Source: an uncultured Paraprevotella sp.
GTDB taxonomy: Bacteria; Bacteroidota; Bacteroidia; Bacteroidales; Bacteroidaceae
Direction: 5' to 3'
Length of the DNA stretch: 40,345 bases
Assembly (NCBI GenBank): GCA_947177395.1
Contig: CAMWUI010000026.1
Location: 1-40,345, forward strand
Part shown: piece after piece, positions 15,160 to 24,571 of the stretch
Layout: every line of letters begins with the position of its first letter
Numbering within the stretch: position 1 is the stretch's first letter
Translations under genes and position numbers: made by a program
Notes under the pieces: model-generated
Databases searched by the model: none
What the model was told of the DNA's origin: nothing
The model's input: only the letters and a program-made list of their open reading frames with translations

Positions 15160-16965
15160 ATGAAAAACAAGTTGCGCAGCGCTTTCAGCACGGAGGGACG
15201 CAGAATGGCGGGAGCCAGAGCCCTCTGGGTGGCCAACGGCATGAAGAAAGAACAATTCGGCAAACCTATCATCGCCATCGTCAACTCATTCACGCAGTTC
15301 GTACCGGGACATACCCACCTGCACGAAGTGGGCCAGATGGTGAAAGCGGAAATTGAGAAACTGGGGTGCTATGCGGCTGAATTCAATACCATAGCCATCG
15401 ACGACGGCATCGCCATGGGGCACGACGGCATGCTCTATTCGCTGCCCTCGCGCGACATCATCGCCGACAGCGTGGAATACATGGTGAACGCCCATAAGGC
15501 GGATGCCATGATATGCATCTCCAACTGCGACAAAATAACGCCGGGCATGCTGATGGCCAGCATGCGGCTGAACATCCCCACCGTCTTCGTGTCGGGCGGA
15601 CCGATGGAAGCCGGCCGGTGGAAAGGCGAAAACATCGACTTGATTACGGCCATGGTGAAAGGAGCGGACGACAGCGTGGGACAGGAGGAACTGGATCAGA
15701 TAGAACAGCATGCCTGCCCCGGCTGCGGCAGTTGCTCGGGCATGTTCACGGCCAATTCAATGAACTCGCTCACCGAAGCGCTGGGACTGTCGTTGCCCGG
15801 AAACGGCACGATATTAGCCACACACACCAACCGCCTGCAACTGTTCCGTGATGCCGCCGCACTCATCGTGCGGAACGCCTACAAATATTATGAAGAAGGC
15901 GACGAAAGCGTATTGCCCAAAAGCATCGCGACACGGGCAGCTTTCCTCAACGCCATGACACTGGACATCGCCATGGGAGGCTCAACGAACACGGTGCTCC
16001 ACCTGCTGGCTGTGGCCAACGAAGCGGGCGTGGACTTCAAGATGGCGGACATCGACGCTCTGAGCCGCAAGGTGCCCTGCCTGTGCAAACTGGCTCCCAA
16101 TACGACGAAATATTCCATCCAGGAATGCAACCGCGCCGGAGGAATCCTGAACATTCTGGCCGAATTGGCCAAAGGGAACCTGCTGGACATGTCCTGCAAA
16201 CGGGTGAACGGCACGATGCTGGGAGAAGACATCGAGAAATACACTATCACCGGAGACGCATTGGACGCCGAAGCGGAGCGCATCTACAAAAGCGCACCGA
16301 GCGGAACGTTCAGTACCCGAATGGGGTCGCAAGGTATGATCTACCCGACACTTGACACGGACAGAACCGGAGGATGTATCCGTGACATAGAACACGCCTA
16401 CAGCCGAGACGGCGGACTGGCTGTCCTGTTCGGTAACATCGCGCAGGACGGTTGCGTGGTGAAGACGGCCGGTGTGGACGAGAGTATCTGGCATTTCAGC
16501 GGGCCGGCCAAGGTGTTCGACTCGCAGGAAGATGCCTGCGAGGGTATTCTCGGAGGCAAGGTCGTAAGCGGCGACGTGGTAGTCATCACGCACGAAGGGC
16601 CGAAAGGAGGACCGGGCATGCAGGAGATGCTCTACCCTACTTCTTATATAAAGAGCCGCCACCTGGGCAAGGAATGCGCCCTCATCACGGACGGGAGATT
16701 CTCGGGCGGAACATCCGGACTGAGCATCGGGCATATTTCTCCGGAAGCGGCTGCCGGCGGAAACATCGGTAAAATCGTGGACGGCGATATCATCGAAATC
16801 GACATTCCCTCGCGCAGTATCCGCGTAAACCTGAGCGAAGAGGAACTGGCTGCCCGCCCGCAACGACCGATGACACGCCACCGCATCGTACCTAAATCCC
16901 TGAAGGCATACGCCTCCATGGTGAGTTCGGCCGACAAAGGCGGCGTACGGATTATTAACGAATAA
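15160..16965 (+). CDS. ilvD: Dihydroxy-acid dehydratase
   Basis: The enzyme dehydrates 2,3-dihydroxy-isovalerate and 2,3-dihydroxy-3-methylvalerate to the keto acids of valine and isoleucine synthesis, using an iron-sulfur cluster and Mg2+. The 601-residue length is typical. Signatures include [12 protein letters not shown] (about 117) and [17 protein letters not shown] (about 186), which carry cluster cysteines, and [24 protein letters not shown] near the C-terminus (about 505-530). It is the first gene of an operon followed 22 bases later by ilvB. The flanking DGR cassette is AT-rich while this gene is GC-rich, marking the return to core chromosome. Confidence 0.97.
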   Translation: MKNKLRSAFSTEGRRMAGARALWVANGMKKEQFGKPIIAIVNSFTQFVPGHTHLHEVGQMVKAEIEKLGCYAAEFNTIAIDDGIAMGHDGMLYSLPSRDIIADSVEYMVNAHKADAMICISNCDKITPGMLMASMRLNIPTVFVSGGPMEAGRWKGENIDLITAMVKGADDSVGQEELDQIEQHACPGCGSCSGMFTANSMNSLTEALGLSLPGNGTILATHTNRLQLFRDAAALIVRNAYKYYEEGDESVLPKSIATRAAFLNAMTLDIAMGGSTNTVLHLLAVANEAGVDFKMADIDALSRKVPCLCKLAPNTTKYSIQECNRAGGILNILAELAKGNLLDMSCKRVNGTMLGEDIEKYTITGDALDAEAERIYKSAPSGTFSTRMGSQGMIYPTLDTDRTGGCIRDIEHAYSRDGGLAVLFGNIAQDGCVVKTAGVDESIWHFSGPAKVFDSQEDACEGILGGKVVSGDVVVITHEGPKGGPGMQEMLYPTSYIKSRHLGKECALITDGRFSGGTSGLSIGHISPEAAAGGNIGKIVDGDIIEIDIPSRSIRVNLSEEELAARPQRPMTRHRIVPKSLKAYASMVSSADKGGVRIINE

Positions 16966-16987
16966 CCACAACGGAAAACATTTTTAT

Positions 16988-18688
16988 ATGACGACAGAAC
17001 GGATTACAGGCGCGGAAGCCTTGATGCGCTCACTGATAAACGAAGGGGTAACCACACTGTTCGGCTATCCTGGCGGAGCTATCATGCCGGTATTCGACGC
17101 CCTCTACGATCATCCGACAGAATTAAACCACATACTGGTGCGCCACGAACAGGCCGCGGCGCATGCCGCCCAAGGATATGCACGCGTGTCGGGGCAAGTA
17201 GGCGTGACCCTGGTAACCAGCGGACCGGGAGCTACCAACACGATTACGGGCATAGCCGATGCCATGATGGACAGCACGCCCATCGTTGTCATCTGCGGCC
17301 AGGTGGGAACGGCAATGCTGGGAACCGATGCTTTTCAGGAATGCGACCTGGTGGGAGTGACGCAACCTATTTCGAAATGGGCCTATCAGATACGTCGGGC
17401 CGAAGACGTGGCATGGGCTGTCAGCCGGGCTTTCTATATCGCCCGCAGCGGCCGCCCCGGACCTGTGGTACTGGACTTTACCAAAAATGCCCAAACAAGC
17501 TATGTGGACTATACGCCGCAGAAAATTGAATTCATCCGCAGCTACGTGCCGGCGCCTGCCACGGACGAGGTTTCTGTGCGCCAAGCGGCCAAACTTATCG
17601 ATGCATCCCGCCGGCCGCTGGTGCTGGTCGGCCAGGGAGTGGAACTCGGCGACGCACAGGCCGAACTGCGCGCGTTCATAGAAAAAGCGGATATGCCGGC
17701 CGGATGTACCTTGCTGGGACTCTCGGCCTTACCCTCCGACCATCCGCTGAACATGGGCATGCTGGGCATGCACGGCAGCCTGGCGACAAACGTGAAGACA
17801 CAGCAATGCGACGTACTGATAGCAGTCGGCATGCGGTTTGACGACCGTATCACCGGCAGACTGGAAACGTATGCCCGGCAGGCGAAAATCATCCACTTCG
17901 ATATCGACCCCAGCGAGATCAACAAGAATGTCCGTGTGGATGTTGCCGTAACGGGAAACTGCAAGGACACGCTTGCCGCCGTAACGGCCTTGCTGAACGA
18001 CAACGAGCATACGGAGTGGAAAGAAAGTTTCCGGGAACATGCGGAGAAAGAAGACCGCATCGTCATCCAGCCGGAAATCCATCCCTCGGAAGGCCCTGTC
18101 AAAATGGGAGAAGCCGTAAGGAAGGTGACGGAACTGACCGACAACAAGGCCGTCCTTGTGACAGACGTGGGACAGAACCAGATGATGGCGGCACGCTATT
18201 TCAAGTTTACAGAAAAACGCAGCATAGTGACTTCCGGCGGCATGGGTACAATGGGATTCGGACTGCCGGCCGCCATCGGCGCCACATTCGGCGCCCCCGA
18301 ACGCACCGTGTGCCTGTTTCTCGGCGACGGCGGACTACAGATGAGCATTCAGGAACTGGGCACTATCATGGAACAGCGGTGTCCGGTGAAAATCATCCTG
18401 CTGAACAACAACTATCTGGGCAACGTGCGCCAATGGCAAGCCATGTTCTTCAACCACCGTTATTCCTTCACCCCGATGATGAATCCCGACTACAACATGA
18501 TAGCGTCGGCCTATGCGATTCCGAACGAGACGGTCACTGAACGGGAACAGCTGGAGGATGCCATCCGGCGCATGATAACCACGGAAGGACCCTATCTGTT
18601 GCAGATTGCCGTCATCGAGGAAGGCGAAGTATTGCCCATGTGCTGCCCTGGCAACGATGTGGACGACATGCTACTGGAAATTAAATAA
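16988..18688 (+). CDS. ilvB: Acetolactate synthase, large subunit
   Basis: This 566-residue thiamine-diphosphate enzyme condenses two pyruvates, or pyruvate with 2-oxobutyrate, to acetohydroxy acids, the first shared step of branched-chain amino acid synthesis. Visible blocks are TLFGYPGGAIMPVFDAL (about 19-35), VRHEQAAAHAAQGYAR with the catalytic Glu (about 50-65), a central FAD-binding-type domain, and the ThDP motif GDGGLQMSIQEL continuing to LNNNYLGNVRQWQ (about 446-485). The regulatory subunit gene follows after eight bases. Confidence 0.97.
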   Translation: MTTERITGAEALMRSLINEGVTTLFGYPGGAIMPVFDALYDHPTELNHILVRHEQAAAHAAQGYARVSGQVGVTLVTSGPGATNTITGIADAMMDSTPIVVICGQVGTAMLGTDAFQECDLVGVTQPISKWAYQIRRAEDVAWAVSRAFYIARSGRPGPVVLDFTKNAQTSYVDYTPQKIEFIRSYVPAPATDEVSVRQAAKLIDASRRPLVLVGQGVELGDAQAELRAFIEKADMPAGCTLLGLSALPSDHPLNMGMLGMHGSLATNVKTQQCDVLIAVGMRFDDRITGRLETYARQAKIIHFDIDPSEINKNVRVDVAVTGNCKDTLAAVTALLNDNEHTEWKESFREHAEKEDRIVIQPEIHPSEGPVKMGEAVRKVTELTDNKAVLVTDVGQNQMMAARYFKFTEKRSIVTSGGMGTMGFGLPAAIGATFGAPERTVCLFLGDGGLQMSIQELGTIMEQRCPVKIILLNNNYLGNVRQWQAMFFNHRYSFTPMMNPDYNMIASAYAIPNETVTEREQLEDAIRRMITTEGPYLLQIAVIEEGEVLPMCCPGNDVDDMLLEIK

Positions 18689-18696
18689 GAATAGAC

Positions 18697-19260
18697 ATGG
18701 AACAGGACAAGAAACTATATACACTGCTCGTTTTTTCGGAAAACTTCGCCGGACTGCTGAATCAGGTGACAGCCGTATTCACACGCCGCCAGGTGAACAT
18801 CGAGAGTCTGAACGTGTCCGCCTCCAGCACACAGGGCGTACATAAATACACCATCACCTGCTGGAGCACGGAGGAACAGATTGACAAGATCACGAAACAG
18901 ATAGAAAAGAAAATAGATGTCCTCAAGGCTGATTATTTCACGGATGACGAACTGTTTATCCAGGAAGTGGGACTTTACAAACTCTCCACACAGATCGTTC
19001 TGGAGCAGCCGGACATTTCGCGCCACATCCGCAAACACGGAGGACGTATCGTGGAAGTCAATCCCACTTACACAATTGTCAGCAAAAAAGGTATGACGGA
19101 CGAAATCGTATCTCTCTACGAAACGTTGCAGGAATATAATTGTGTGCTCCAATATGCACGCTCTGGACGCATTGCCGTCACCAAGAGTCCGGTGGAATAC
19201 CTCGACCGTTATCTTGAAGAACGGAGGAAAGTGTACGAGGCACAACAGGAAAAAGCATAG
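18697..19260 (+). CDS. ilvN: Acetolactate synthase, small (regulatory) subunit
   Basis: The 187-residue protein begins with an ACT domain (YTLLVFSENFAGLLNQV, then RRQVNIESLNVSAS, about 6-45), the site of valine feedback binding in this family. A second ACT-like/C-terminal domain follows (about 85-165, with GGRIVEVNPTYTIVSKKG). It binds and regulates the large subunit encoded just upstream. The length is slightly greater than the 160-175 residues of most bacterial IlvN/IlvH proteins. Confidence 0.93.
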   Translation: MEQDKKLYTLLVFSENFAGLLNQVTAVFTRRQVNIESLNVSASSTQGVHKYTITCWSTEEQIDKITKQIEKKIDVLKADYFTDDELFIQEVGLYKLSTQIVLEQPDISRHIRKHGGRIVEVNPTYTIVSKKGMTDEIVSLYETLQEYNCVLQYARSGRIAVTKSPVEYLDRYLEERRKVYEAQQEKA

Positions 19261-19274
19261 ATATAGAACGCGAC

Positions 19275-20045
19275 ATGAAAGACAAGACCGGACATTATGA
19301 ATTTGTAGCCGAACCTTTCCATGTAGATTTCACCGGCAGGCTGTTTATGGGAGTGTTGGGCAACCATTTGCTCAACTGCGCCGGATTCCATGCCAGCGAA
19401 AGAGGATTCGGGATAGCCAACCTGAACGAAAGCAACTATACATGGGTGCTCTCACGGCTGGCCGTGGAACTGACGGAAATGCCGGAAGCATACGGAAAGT
19501 TTGCCATAGACACATGGATAGAAAATGTATACCGTCTGTTCACCGACCGTAATTTCGCTATTACCGGGCCGGAAGGCAAAGTGTACGGATATGCGCGCTC
19601 CGTATGGGCGATGATCGACATGGACACGCGCAAACCGGCCGACCTGCTGACACTGCACGGCGGACGAATCACCGACTATACGCTGGCCAGCAGGATGTGC
19701 CCTATCGAGAAGCCCGGACGCATCAAAGTATCCTCACAGACCGCATGCCGCGACATCGACATCCGGTACAGCGACATCGACATCAACGGGCATGTAAACA
19801 GTATCAAATACATGGAACACGTCATGGACCTTTTCCCGAAAGAATGGTATACCGACCGACATTTATACCGTTTTGAGATGGCATACGTGGCCGAAAGCTA
19901 TTACGGGGACACGCTGAGTTTTTTCCGCGAGTCTCGAAGAAACGGAAACGAATTTGACATAGAGGTGAGAAAGAACGTGGGACGCAAAGAGGCGCCTTTT
20001 GGGGAAACCGTATGTCGTAGCAGGCTTATCTTTCGTAACAAATAG
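19275..20045 (+). CDS. Acyl-ACP thioesterase
   Basis: The 256-residue cytoplasmic protein has two hot-dog domains, as in bacterial FatA-like acyl-ACP thioesterases. The first half carries GNHLLNCAGFHASERGFG and NYTWVLSRLAVELTEMP; the second holds the catalytic-type block RYSDIDINGHVNSIKYMEHVMDLF (Asp/Asn/His near 170-180). It releases fatty acids from acyl carrier protein. It sits in the middle of the ilv operon, 14 bases after ilvN and before ilvC, an arrangement I recall from other Bacteroides. Branched-chain fatty acids are made from the same keto acids, which may explain the linkage; that is inference. Confidence 0.85.
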   Translation: MKDKTGHYEFVAEPFHVDFTGRLFMGVLGNHLLNCAGFHASERGFGIANLNESNYTWVLSRLAVELTEMPEAYGKFAIDTWIENVYRLFTDRNFAITGPEGKVYGYARSVWAMIDMDTRKPADLLTLHGGRITDYTLASRMCPIEKPGRIKVSSQTACRDIDIRYSDIDINGHVNSIKYMEHVMDLFPKEWYTDRHLYRFEMAYVAESYYGDTLSFFRESRRNGNEFDIEVRKNVGRKEAPFGETVCRSRLIFRNK

Positions 20046-20078
20046 CTATTTCCCGTAGGTTATACAGAATAATTGTGT

Positions 20079-20086
20079 AACTTTGC
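20079..20086 (+). promoter_or_regulatory. Candidate -7 box upstream of ilvC
   Basis: TAACTTTG fully matches the Bacteroidetes -7 consensus, 74 bases before the ilvC ATG, so ilvC may have its own promoter as well as read-through from ilvD. No -33 TTTG is seen at 19-21 bases. Confidence 0.5.
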
Positions 20087-20125
20087 ATACATATATAAGA
20101 AAGAATTGAAATTAGAATAATAACC

Positions 20126-20145
20126 ATGCGGCAACAATGCCGCAT
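20126..20145 (+). promoter_or_regulatory. Perfect hairpin in the ilvC leader
   Basis: ATGCGGCA (20126-20133) pairs with TGCCGCAT (20138-20145) around an ACAA loop, ending 15 bases before the ilvC ATG. An ATG in the first arm opens a 15-codon reading frame ending at 20171-20173, which overlaps the ilvC start. The position suggests control of translation, but there is no T-run and no run of Ile, Leu or Val codons. Confidence 0.4.
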
Positions 20146-20160
20146 AAAAACGACAAAGAA

Positions 20161-21204
20161 ATGGCAGAAATGAATTTTGGAGGTGTCATTGAAAATGTGA
20201 TGACACGCGAAGAATTTCCTTTGGAAAAGGCTCGTGAGATATTGAAAGACGAGACAATCGCAGTTTTAGGATACGGCGTACAAGGCCCCGGACAGGCCTG
20301 CAACCTGCGCGACAACGGATTCAATGTCATCGTCGGCCAACGCCTAGGCAAAACATACGAAAAAGCCGTCGCCGATGGATGGGTTCCGGGAGAAACATTG
20401 TTCTCTCTGGAAGAAGCCGCTGAAAAAGGAACCATCATCTGCATGCTTCTCTCCGATGCCGCACAAATGCAGCTCTGGCCTACAATCAAACCGTATCTCA
20501 CGGCCGGCAAGACGTTATATTTCTCCCATGGTTTCGCCATCAACTGGAGCGACCGCACAGGAGTTGTTCCGCCGGCGGATATCGATGTAATCATGGTTGC
20601 TCCCAAGGGTTCCGGTACGTCTCTCCGTACCATGTTTCTCGAAGGCCGCGGTCTGAACTCTTCCTATGCCGTATATCAGAACGCTTCCGGCAAGGCCTTT
20701 GAAAAGGTTGTAGCTTTCGGTATCGGCATCGGTTCCGGTTACCTGTTTGAAACGACATTCAAACGCGAGGCCACATCCGACCTGACCGGAGAACGCGGTT
20801 CTCTTATGGGTGCTATCCAGGGACTGCTGCTGGCTCAATATGAAGTATTGCGTGAAAACGGACACACCCCTTCCGAAGCTTTCAATGAAACGGTCGAGGA
20901 ACTGACCCAAAGCCTCATGCCGCTGTTCGCAGCCAAAGGTATGGACTGGATGTATGCAAACTGTTCGACAACGGCACAACGTGGCGCCCTCGACTGGATG
21001 GGTCCGTTCCACGATGCAATTAAACCGGTGGTAGAGAAACTCTACCACAGCGTGGTCACCGGCAACGAAGCCCAGATTTCCATTGACAGCAACAGTCAGC
21101 CGGACTATCGTGTGAAGCTGGAAGCCGAACTGAAAGCACTGCGTGAAAGCGAAATGTGGCGCACGGCCGAGACTGTCCGCAAGCTACGCCCCGAAAACAG
21201 TTAA
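20161..21204 (+). CDS. ilvC: Ketol-acid reductoisomerase
   Basis: The enzyme rearranges and reduces 2-acetolactate and 2-aceto-2-hydroxybutyrate with NADPH and Mg2+, the second step of valine and isoleucine synthesis. The 347-residue product has the Rossmann motif GYGVQGPGQ (about 36-44), and the acidic metal-binding region in the second half (DLTGERGSLMGAIQGLLLAQYE). The ATG at 20161, giving MAEMNFGG, is chosen because it matches the usual Bacteroides N-terminus; an in-frame ATG at 20137 lies inside the leader hairpin. It is the last gene of the ilv cluster and is followed by a strong terminator. Confidence 0.95.
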   Translation: MAEMNFGGVIENVMTREEFPLEKAREILKDETIAVLGYGVQGPGQACNLRDNGFNVIVGQRLGKTYEKAVADGWVPGETLFSLEEAAEKGTIICMLLSDAAQMQLWPTIKPYLTAGKTLYFSHGFAINWSDRTGVVPPADIDVIMVAPKGSGTSLRTMFLEGRGLNSSYAVYQNASGKAFEKVVAFGIGIGSGYLFETTFKREATSDLTGERGSLMGAIQGLLLAQYEVLRENGHTPSEAFNETVEELTQSLMPLFAAKGMDWMYANCSTTAQRGALDWMGPFHDAIKPVVEKLYHSVVTGNEAQISIDSNSQPDYRVKLEAELKALRESEMWRTAETVRKLRPENS

Positions 21205-21227
21205 GCAAAGGGCGCCACATCCCCATC

Positions 21228-21275
21228 TCCCCCTTGTTTTCCCTGTCTCAAGGATAAACAAGGGGGATTTTATTT
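21228..21275 (+). terminator. Rho-independent terminator of the ilv operon
   Basis: The 12-base arm TCCCCCTTGTTT (21228-21239) pairs perfectly with AAACAAGGGGGA (21256-21267), followed by TTTTATTT. Confidence 0.9.
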
Positions 21276-21348
21276 ATCCTCATTTTTTCCACAGCACCCG
21301 TCCGTAAACACACGGAAAAAAAAGAATCGTTTTATTTCGCAAAAACTC

Positions 21349-21379
21349 TTTGCCATATCTTCCAAATGTTTTATTTTTG
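21349..21379 (+). promoter_or_regulatory. Promoter of the CotH/cohesin-like gene pair
   Basis: TTTG (21349-21352), 19 bases, then TATTTTTG (21372-21379) is a full consensus match 74 bases before the ATG at 21454. Confidence 0.75.
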
Positions 21380-21453
21380 CTAACTAATAACCTGTTAACA
21401 AAGAATCTGTTCCTTTCGGGAATGATATTGCATAACATTAGACACCATATATT

Positions 21454-24400
21454 ATGAAAAAAGTTATAAGCCTCGGACTTCTGGTGGCATCCATGTCTCT
21501 CCCGGGCACACTCCAAGCCACCCCCATTGACGGAGATACCCTGTGCGTACGCCTCAAAACAGGCATGACAGACGTATTCGGACCGGACATCCTGACGGAT
21601 TATGAACAGACATCGGACAGTCTACGACTGAAGCTTTCCACCGATACCATCATACGGTATGAACTGAAAAGCATTGAGTCCATAGACACCCGTCCCGGGA
21701 CATTACCGACTTTCACATCATACAAATTCAATAATAAATATAATGACCAGTTGCCGACCGATGTGATTGCCGAGATTACGCCCGATGCCGTCACGGCCAG
21801 TGTAGGCGCCATAGGTAAGTGGCTCACGGCTTCATTCAATCTCAGCGACCCTCAAGCCAAAGCATACGTAAACGGCAAGGAACAGACCAGCAAGGTTTCA
21901 CGCCTGCATTTCAACGAGCCACAAATTTACACCCTCGCCTTGCCGAACATGCGCACCCTCGCCTACCACAAGGTAAAAGACGAAGTGTGGAGCAACCCTG
22001 ATGAGAATATCACCCTGAACGAGATATCCCTGAGTAGCGATATGCTCTCCACGAATGCACCGTCCAACCTTGAAGAAGACCTGGACAATATGCTGGATGG
22101 CGATCTCACCACTTTCTTTCATTCAACTTGGGGCAGCGGTGAATACACGCCTCTCCCCTTGGACGAGCACCCTTATATCCAGATTAATCTGAAAAAAGGA
22201 ATCCAGAAGCTGGTATTCGAATACACGACCCGTCATGACACTCCCGAACGTTGTCCGACCAGTTTTCTGTTGCAGGCAAGCAACGACGGAACGACCTGGA
22301 CAGACATCCGCACCCTTACCCAGGAAGACGGTATTCCGACCTACGGTATTTCTTTGGTCTACACATCCCCGGCCATCGATATGGGGAAAAGATACAACTA
22401 TTTGCGCCTGACCATGCTGAGTGCGTCTTATAAAAACTACCTCTGTCTGGCAGAATTCAAGTTGTCAGAAGTCACGTGGGAAGGCGAAAGCAACGAACCG
22501 GTATTGCTGTCACCTGCCGTTTACGAATATCAGTGGGAACCATACGGCCGCAGCGTAACGGTAACGACAGAATGGCTTACTGACAAGGCTACAAATGTCC
22601 CCCGCATCGACATCAATATCGAAAATAATGCAATGCCTGCCGACAAAGTCACCTATCTAAACGCTCATATCACCATCGATGGCGGAGGTGTCTTCGCTGA
22701 CTTCGAGGATGACGTGCAAATCAAAGGACGCGGTAACACAAGTTGGGCCGGTGCGACCGGAAAGAGCCCGTACAGGCTGAAGTTCGCCTCGTCCGTGAAA
22801 CCTTTCGGACTTACGAAAGGAAAAAACTGGGTGTTGCTGGCAAACAGACAGGACAATTCCATGATGACCAATGCCTTGGCCATGAAGATAGCTCGGCTTG
22901 CCGGTACAGCCGGAGCCAACGACATCATCCCTGTGGAACTATATATGAACGGAGCATACCGCGGCAGTTACAACTTTACACAGCATGTAGGCCTGAGCAA
23001 CAACAGCATTGACCTTGACGACGAGACCAACGCCGCCTTTATCGAACTGGATTCCTATTATGACGAGGACTACAAGTTCCGGGACGCCTCTTACAATCTC
23101 TATGTCAACATCAAAGATCCTGATATAGCGGAGCTCCCCAACGGACAGGAACGCTTCTATCAGATTCAGGCAGACTTCAACCGCTTCACGGGCGCCGTCA
23201 AAGCCGGTTCGGAATATACGGATCTTATCGACGTAGACATGCTGGCCCGTTTCCTGTTTGTGAACGAACTGGTACTTAACCTCGAACTTAGCCACCCCAA
23301 AAGCGTATTCCTATACAAAGAAGATCTGCTGGCGCTTCACAGCCGTTATGTGTTCGGCCCCGTATGGGATTTCGACTGGGCATACGGATATGAAGGGAAC
23401 TACAACTACTGTACGGCTTCTCCCGAAATTGATTATTACAACAAATTGTCTGGATACGGCAAGAGTTTCTTCAATGCCTTGCGCTACAACAGCGAAGAAG
23501 TACGCCGCGCCAGTTACAGCGTATGGAAGGACTTCATGGACAAATACACGGAAGAGCTGGCCGACTTTGTCGATGAATATTACCAATATGCCCGCCCGTC
23601 TTTCGAGAACAATGCCACACGGTGGAATGACGGAAAAGAATATGCAACCATAGCCGACAACATGCGTACATGGATTATCAAACGCGCCCACTACATATAT
23701 GACAATATGGAAACGTTCGATTTGTCTTCTCCGCTTCCCGTCAAGCATGGTGACGTGAACCTCGACGGCGCTATCACCATGGCCGATGTCGTATGTGTGA
23801 TAAACTACATACTGGGACGTGAGAACGAAACATTCGATTTCAGTCAGGCTGATATAGACAGCAACAAGGAAATCACCATCAATGATGCCGTGCATATCAT
23901 CGCACTCGCCATGAATCAGCCGACCAATCAGGTCCGCCATCTGAGGCTCCCGCAAGCAAACGTGTCTGTCCGGCCTGAAACATTCGATGCTGCTCCCGGT
24001 ATCGGAACTGTCATGCCTTTGACTCTCACCATTGCCGAAGGCAACTACAGTGCCTTGCAGATGGACATCACATTGCCCGACGGCATGATACTGGACGACG
24101 TCACTCTGCCGGAACTGCCCGGTATACAGATTCGCACATCGGAACTGGCCGAAAATAATTATCGTATCGCCTTGTATGCACCGGACGGAGACGTTCTGCC
24201 AGTAGGAAATACCCACCTGCAACTCAATGTAACCGCCACCCGGATGATTCCTCTGACAGAGCGTATCATCAGCATCGGCAATGCCCAGATCGCAGACACC
24301 AAGGGTGAGGACAGCCGCATCGCTCCCCGCTCCGCCACATTCAACCTGAACACGGCGACCGGCATCGATGCGACATCCGGCACGCACAGCATACGCGGCG

Positions 24401-24561
24401 GCGAAGCTCTCTTCATCGAAAGCCTGACTTCCGGAGAGATTCGCATCTACATGACCGACGGACGCCTGTTCCGCACATGTTCTGTCGCTCCTGGCCGTAC
24501 GCGCATAGATTTGCCACGCGGCATCTACATCGTAAACAATGAAAAAGTAATCATCAAATAA
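21454..24561 (+). CDS. Secreted CotH-kinase protein with discoidin-like and dockerin domains
   Basis: The 1035-residue protein has a signal peptide (about 1-22). An F5/8C (discoidin)-like domain lies at about 200-345 (PYIQINLKKGIQKLVFEY, FLLQASNDGTTW). The CotH kinase-like domain follows (about 400-750) with VQIKGRGNTSW near 422-431, KNWVLLANRQDNSMM, and FGPVWDFDWAYG. At about 766-825 a dockerin-like pair of calcium loops is seen (GDVNLDGAITMADVVCVIN and ADIDSNKEITINDAVHIIAL). A cohesin-like beta domain follows (about 840-965, NYSALQMDITLPDG), then a C-terminal sorting-type tail. CotH proteins can be atypical kinases; the target here is unknown. It is probably co-transcribed with the next gene, 10 bases on. 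Confidence 0.85.
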   Translation: MKKVISLGLLVASMSLPGTLQATPIDGDTLCVRLKTGMTDVFGPDILTDYEQTSDSLRLKLSTDTIIRYELKSIESIDTRPGTLPTFTSYKFNNKYNDQLPTDVIAEITPDAVTASVGAIGKWLTASFNLSDPQAKAYVNGKEQTSKVSRLHFNEPQIYTLALPNMRTLAYHKVKDEVWSNPDENITLNEISLSSDMLSTNAPSNLEEDLDNMLDGDLTTFFHSTWGSGEYTPLPLDEHPYIQINLKKGIQKLVFEYTTRHDTPERCPTSFLLQASNDGTTWTDIRTLTQEDGIPTYGISLVYTSPAIDMGKRYNYLRLTMLSASYKNYLCLAEFKLSEVTWEGESNEPVLLSPAVYEYQWEPYGRSVTVTTEWLTDKATNVPRIDINIENNAMPADKVTYLNAHITIDGGGVFADFEDDVQIKGRGNTSWAGATGKSPYRLKFASSVKPFGLTKGKNWVLLANRQDNSMMTNALAMKIARLAGTAGANDIIPVELYMNGAYRGSYNFTQHVGLSNNSIDLDDETNAAFIELDSYYDEDYKFRDASYNLYVNIKDPDIAELPNGQERFYQIQADFNRFTGAVKAGSEYTDLIDVDMLARFLFVNELVLNLELSHPKSVFLYKEDLLALHSRYVFGPVWDFDWAYGYEGNYNYCTASPEIDYYNKLSGYGKSFFNALRYNSEEVRRASYSVWKDFMDKYTEELADFVDEYYQYARPSFENNATRWNDGKEYATIADNMRTWIIKRAHYIYDNMETFDLSSPLPVKHGDVNLDGAITMADVVCVINYILGRENETFDFSQADIDSNKEITINDAVHIIALAMNQPTNQVRHLRLPQANVSVRPETFDAAPGIGTVMPLTLTIAEGNYSALQMDITLPDGMILDDVTLPELPGIQIRTSELAENNYRIALYAPDGDVLPVGNTHLQLNVTATRMIPLTERIISIGNAQIADTKGEDSRIAPRSATFNLNTATGIDATSGTHSIRGGEALFIESLTSGEIRIYMTDGRLFRTCSVAPGRTRIDLPRGIYIVNNEKVIIK

Positions 24562-24571
24562 TGTTGAAACC

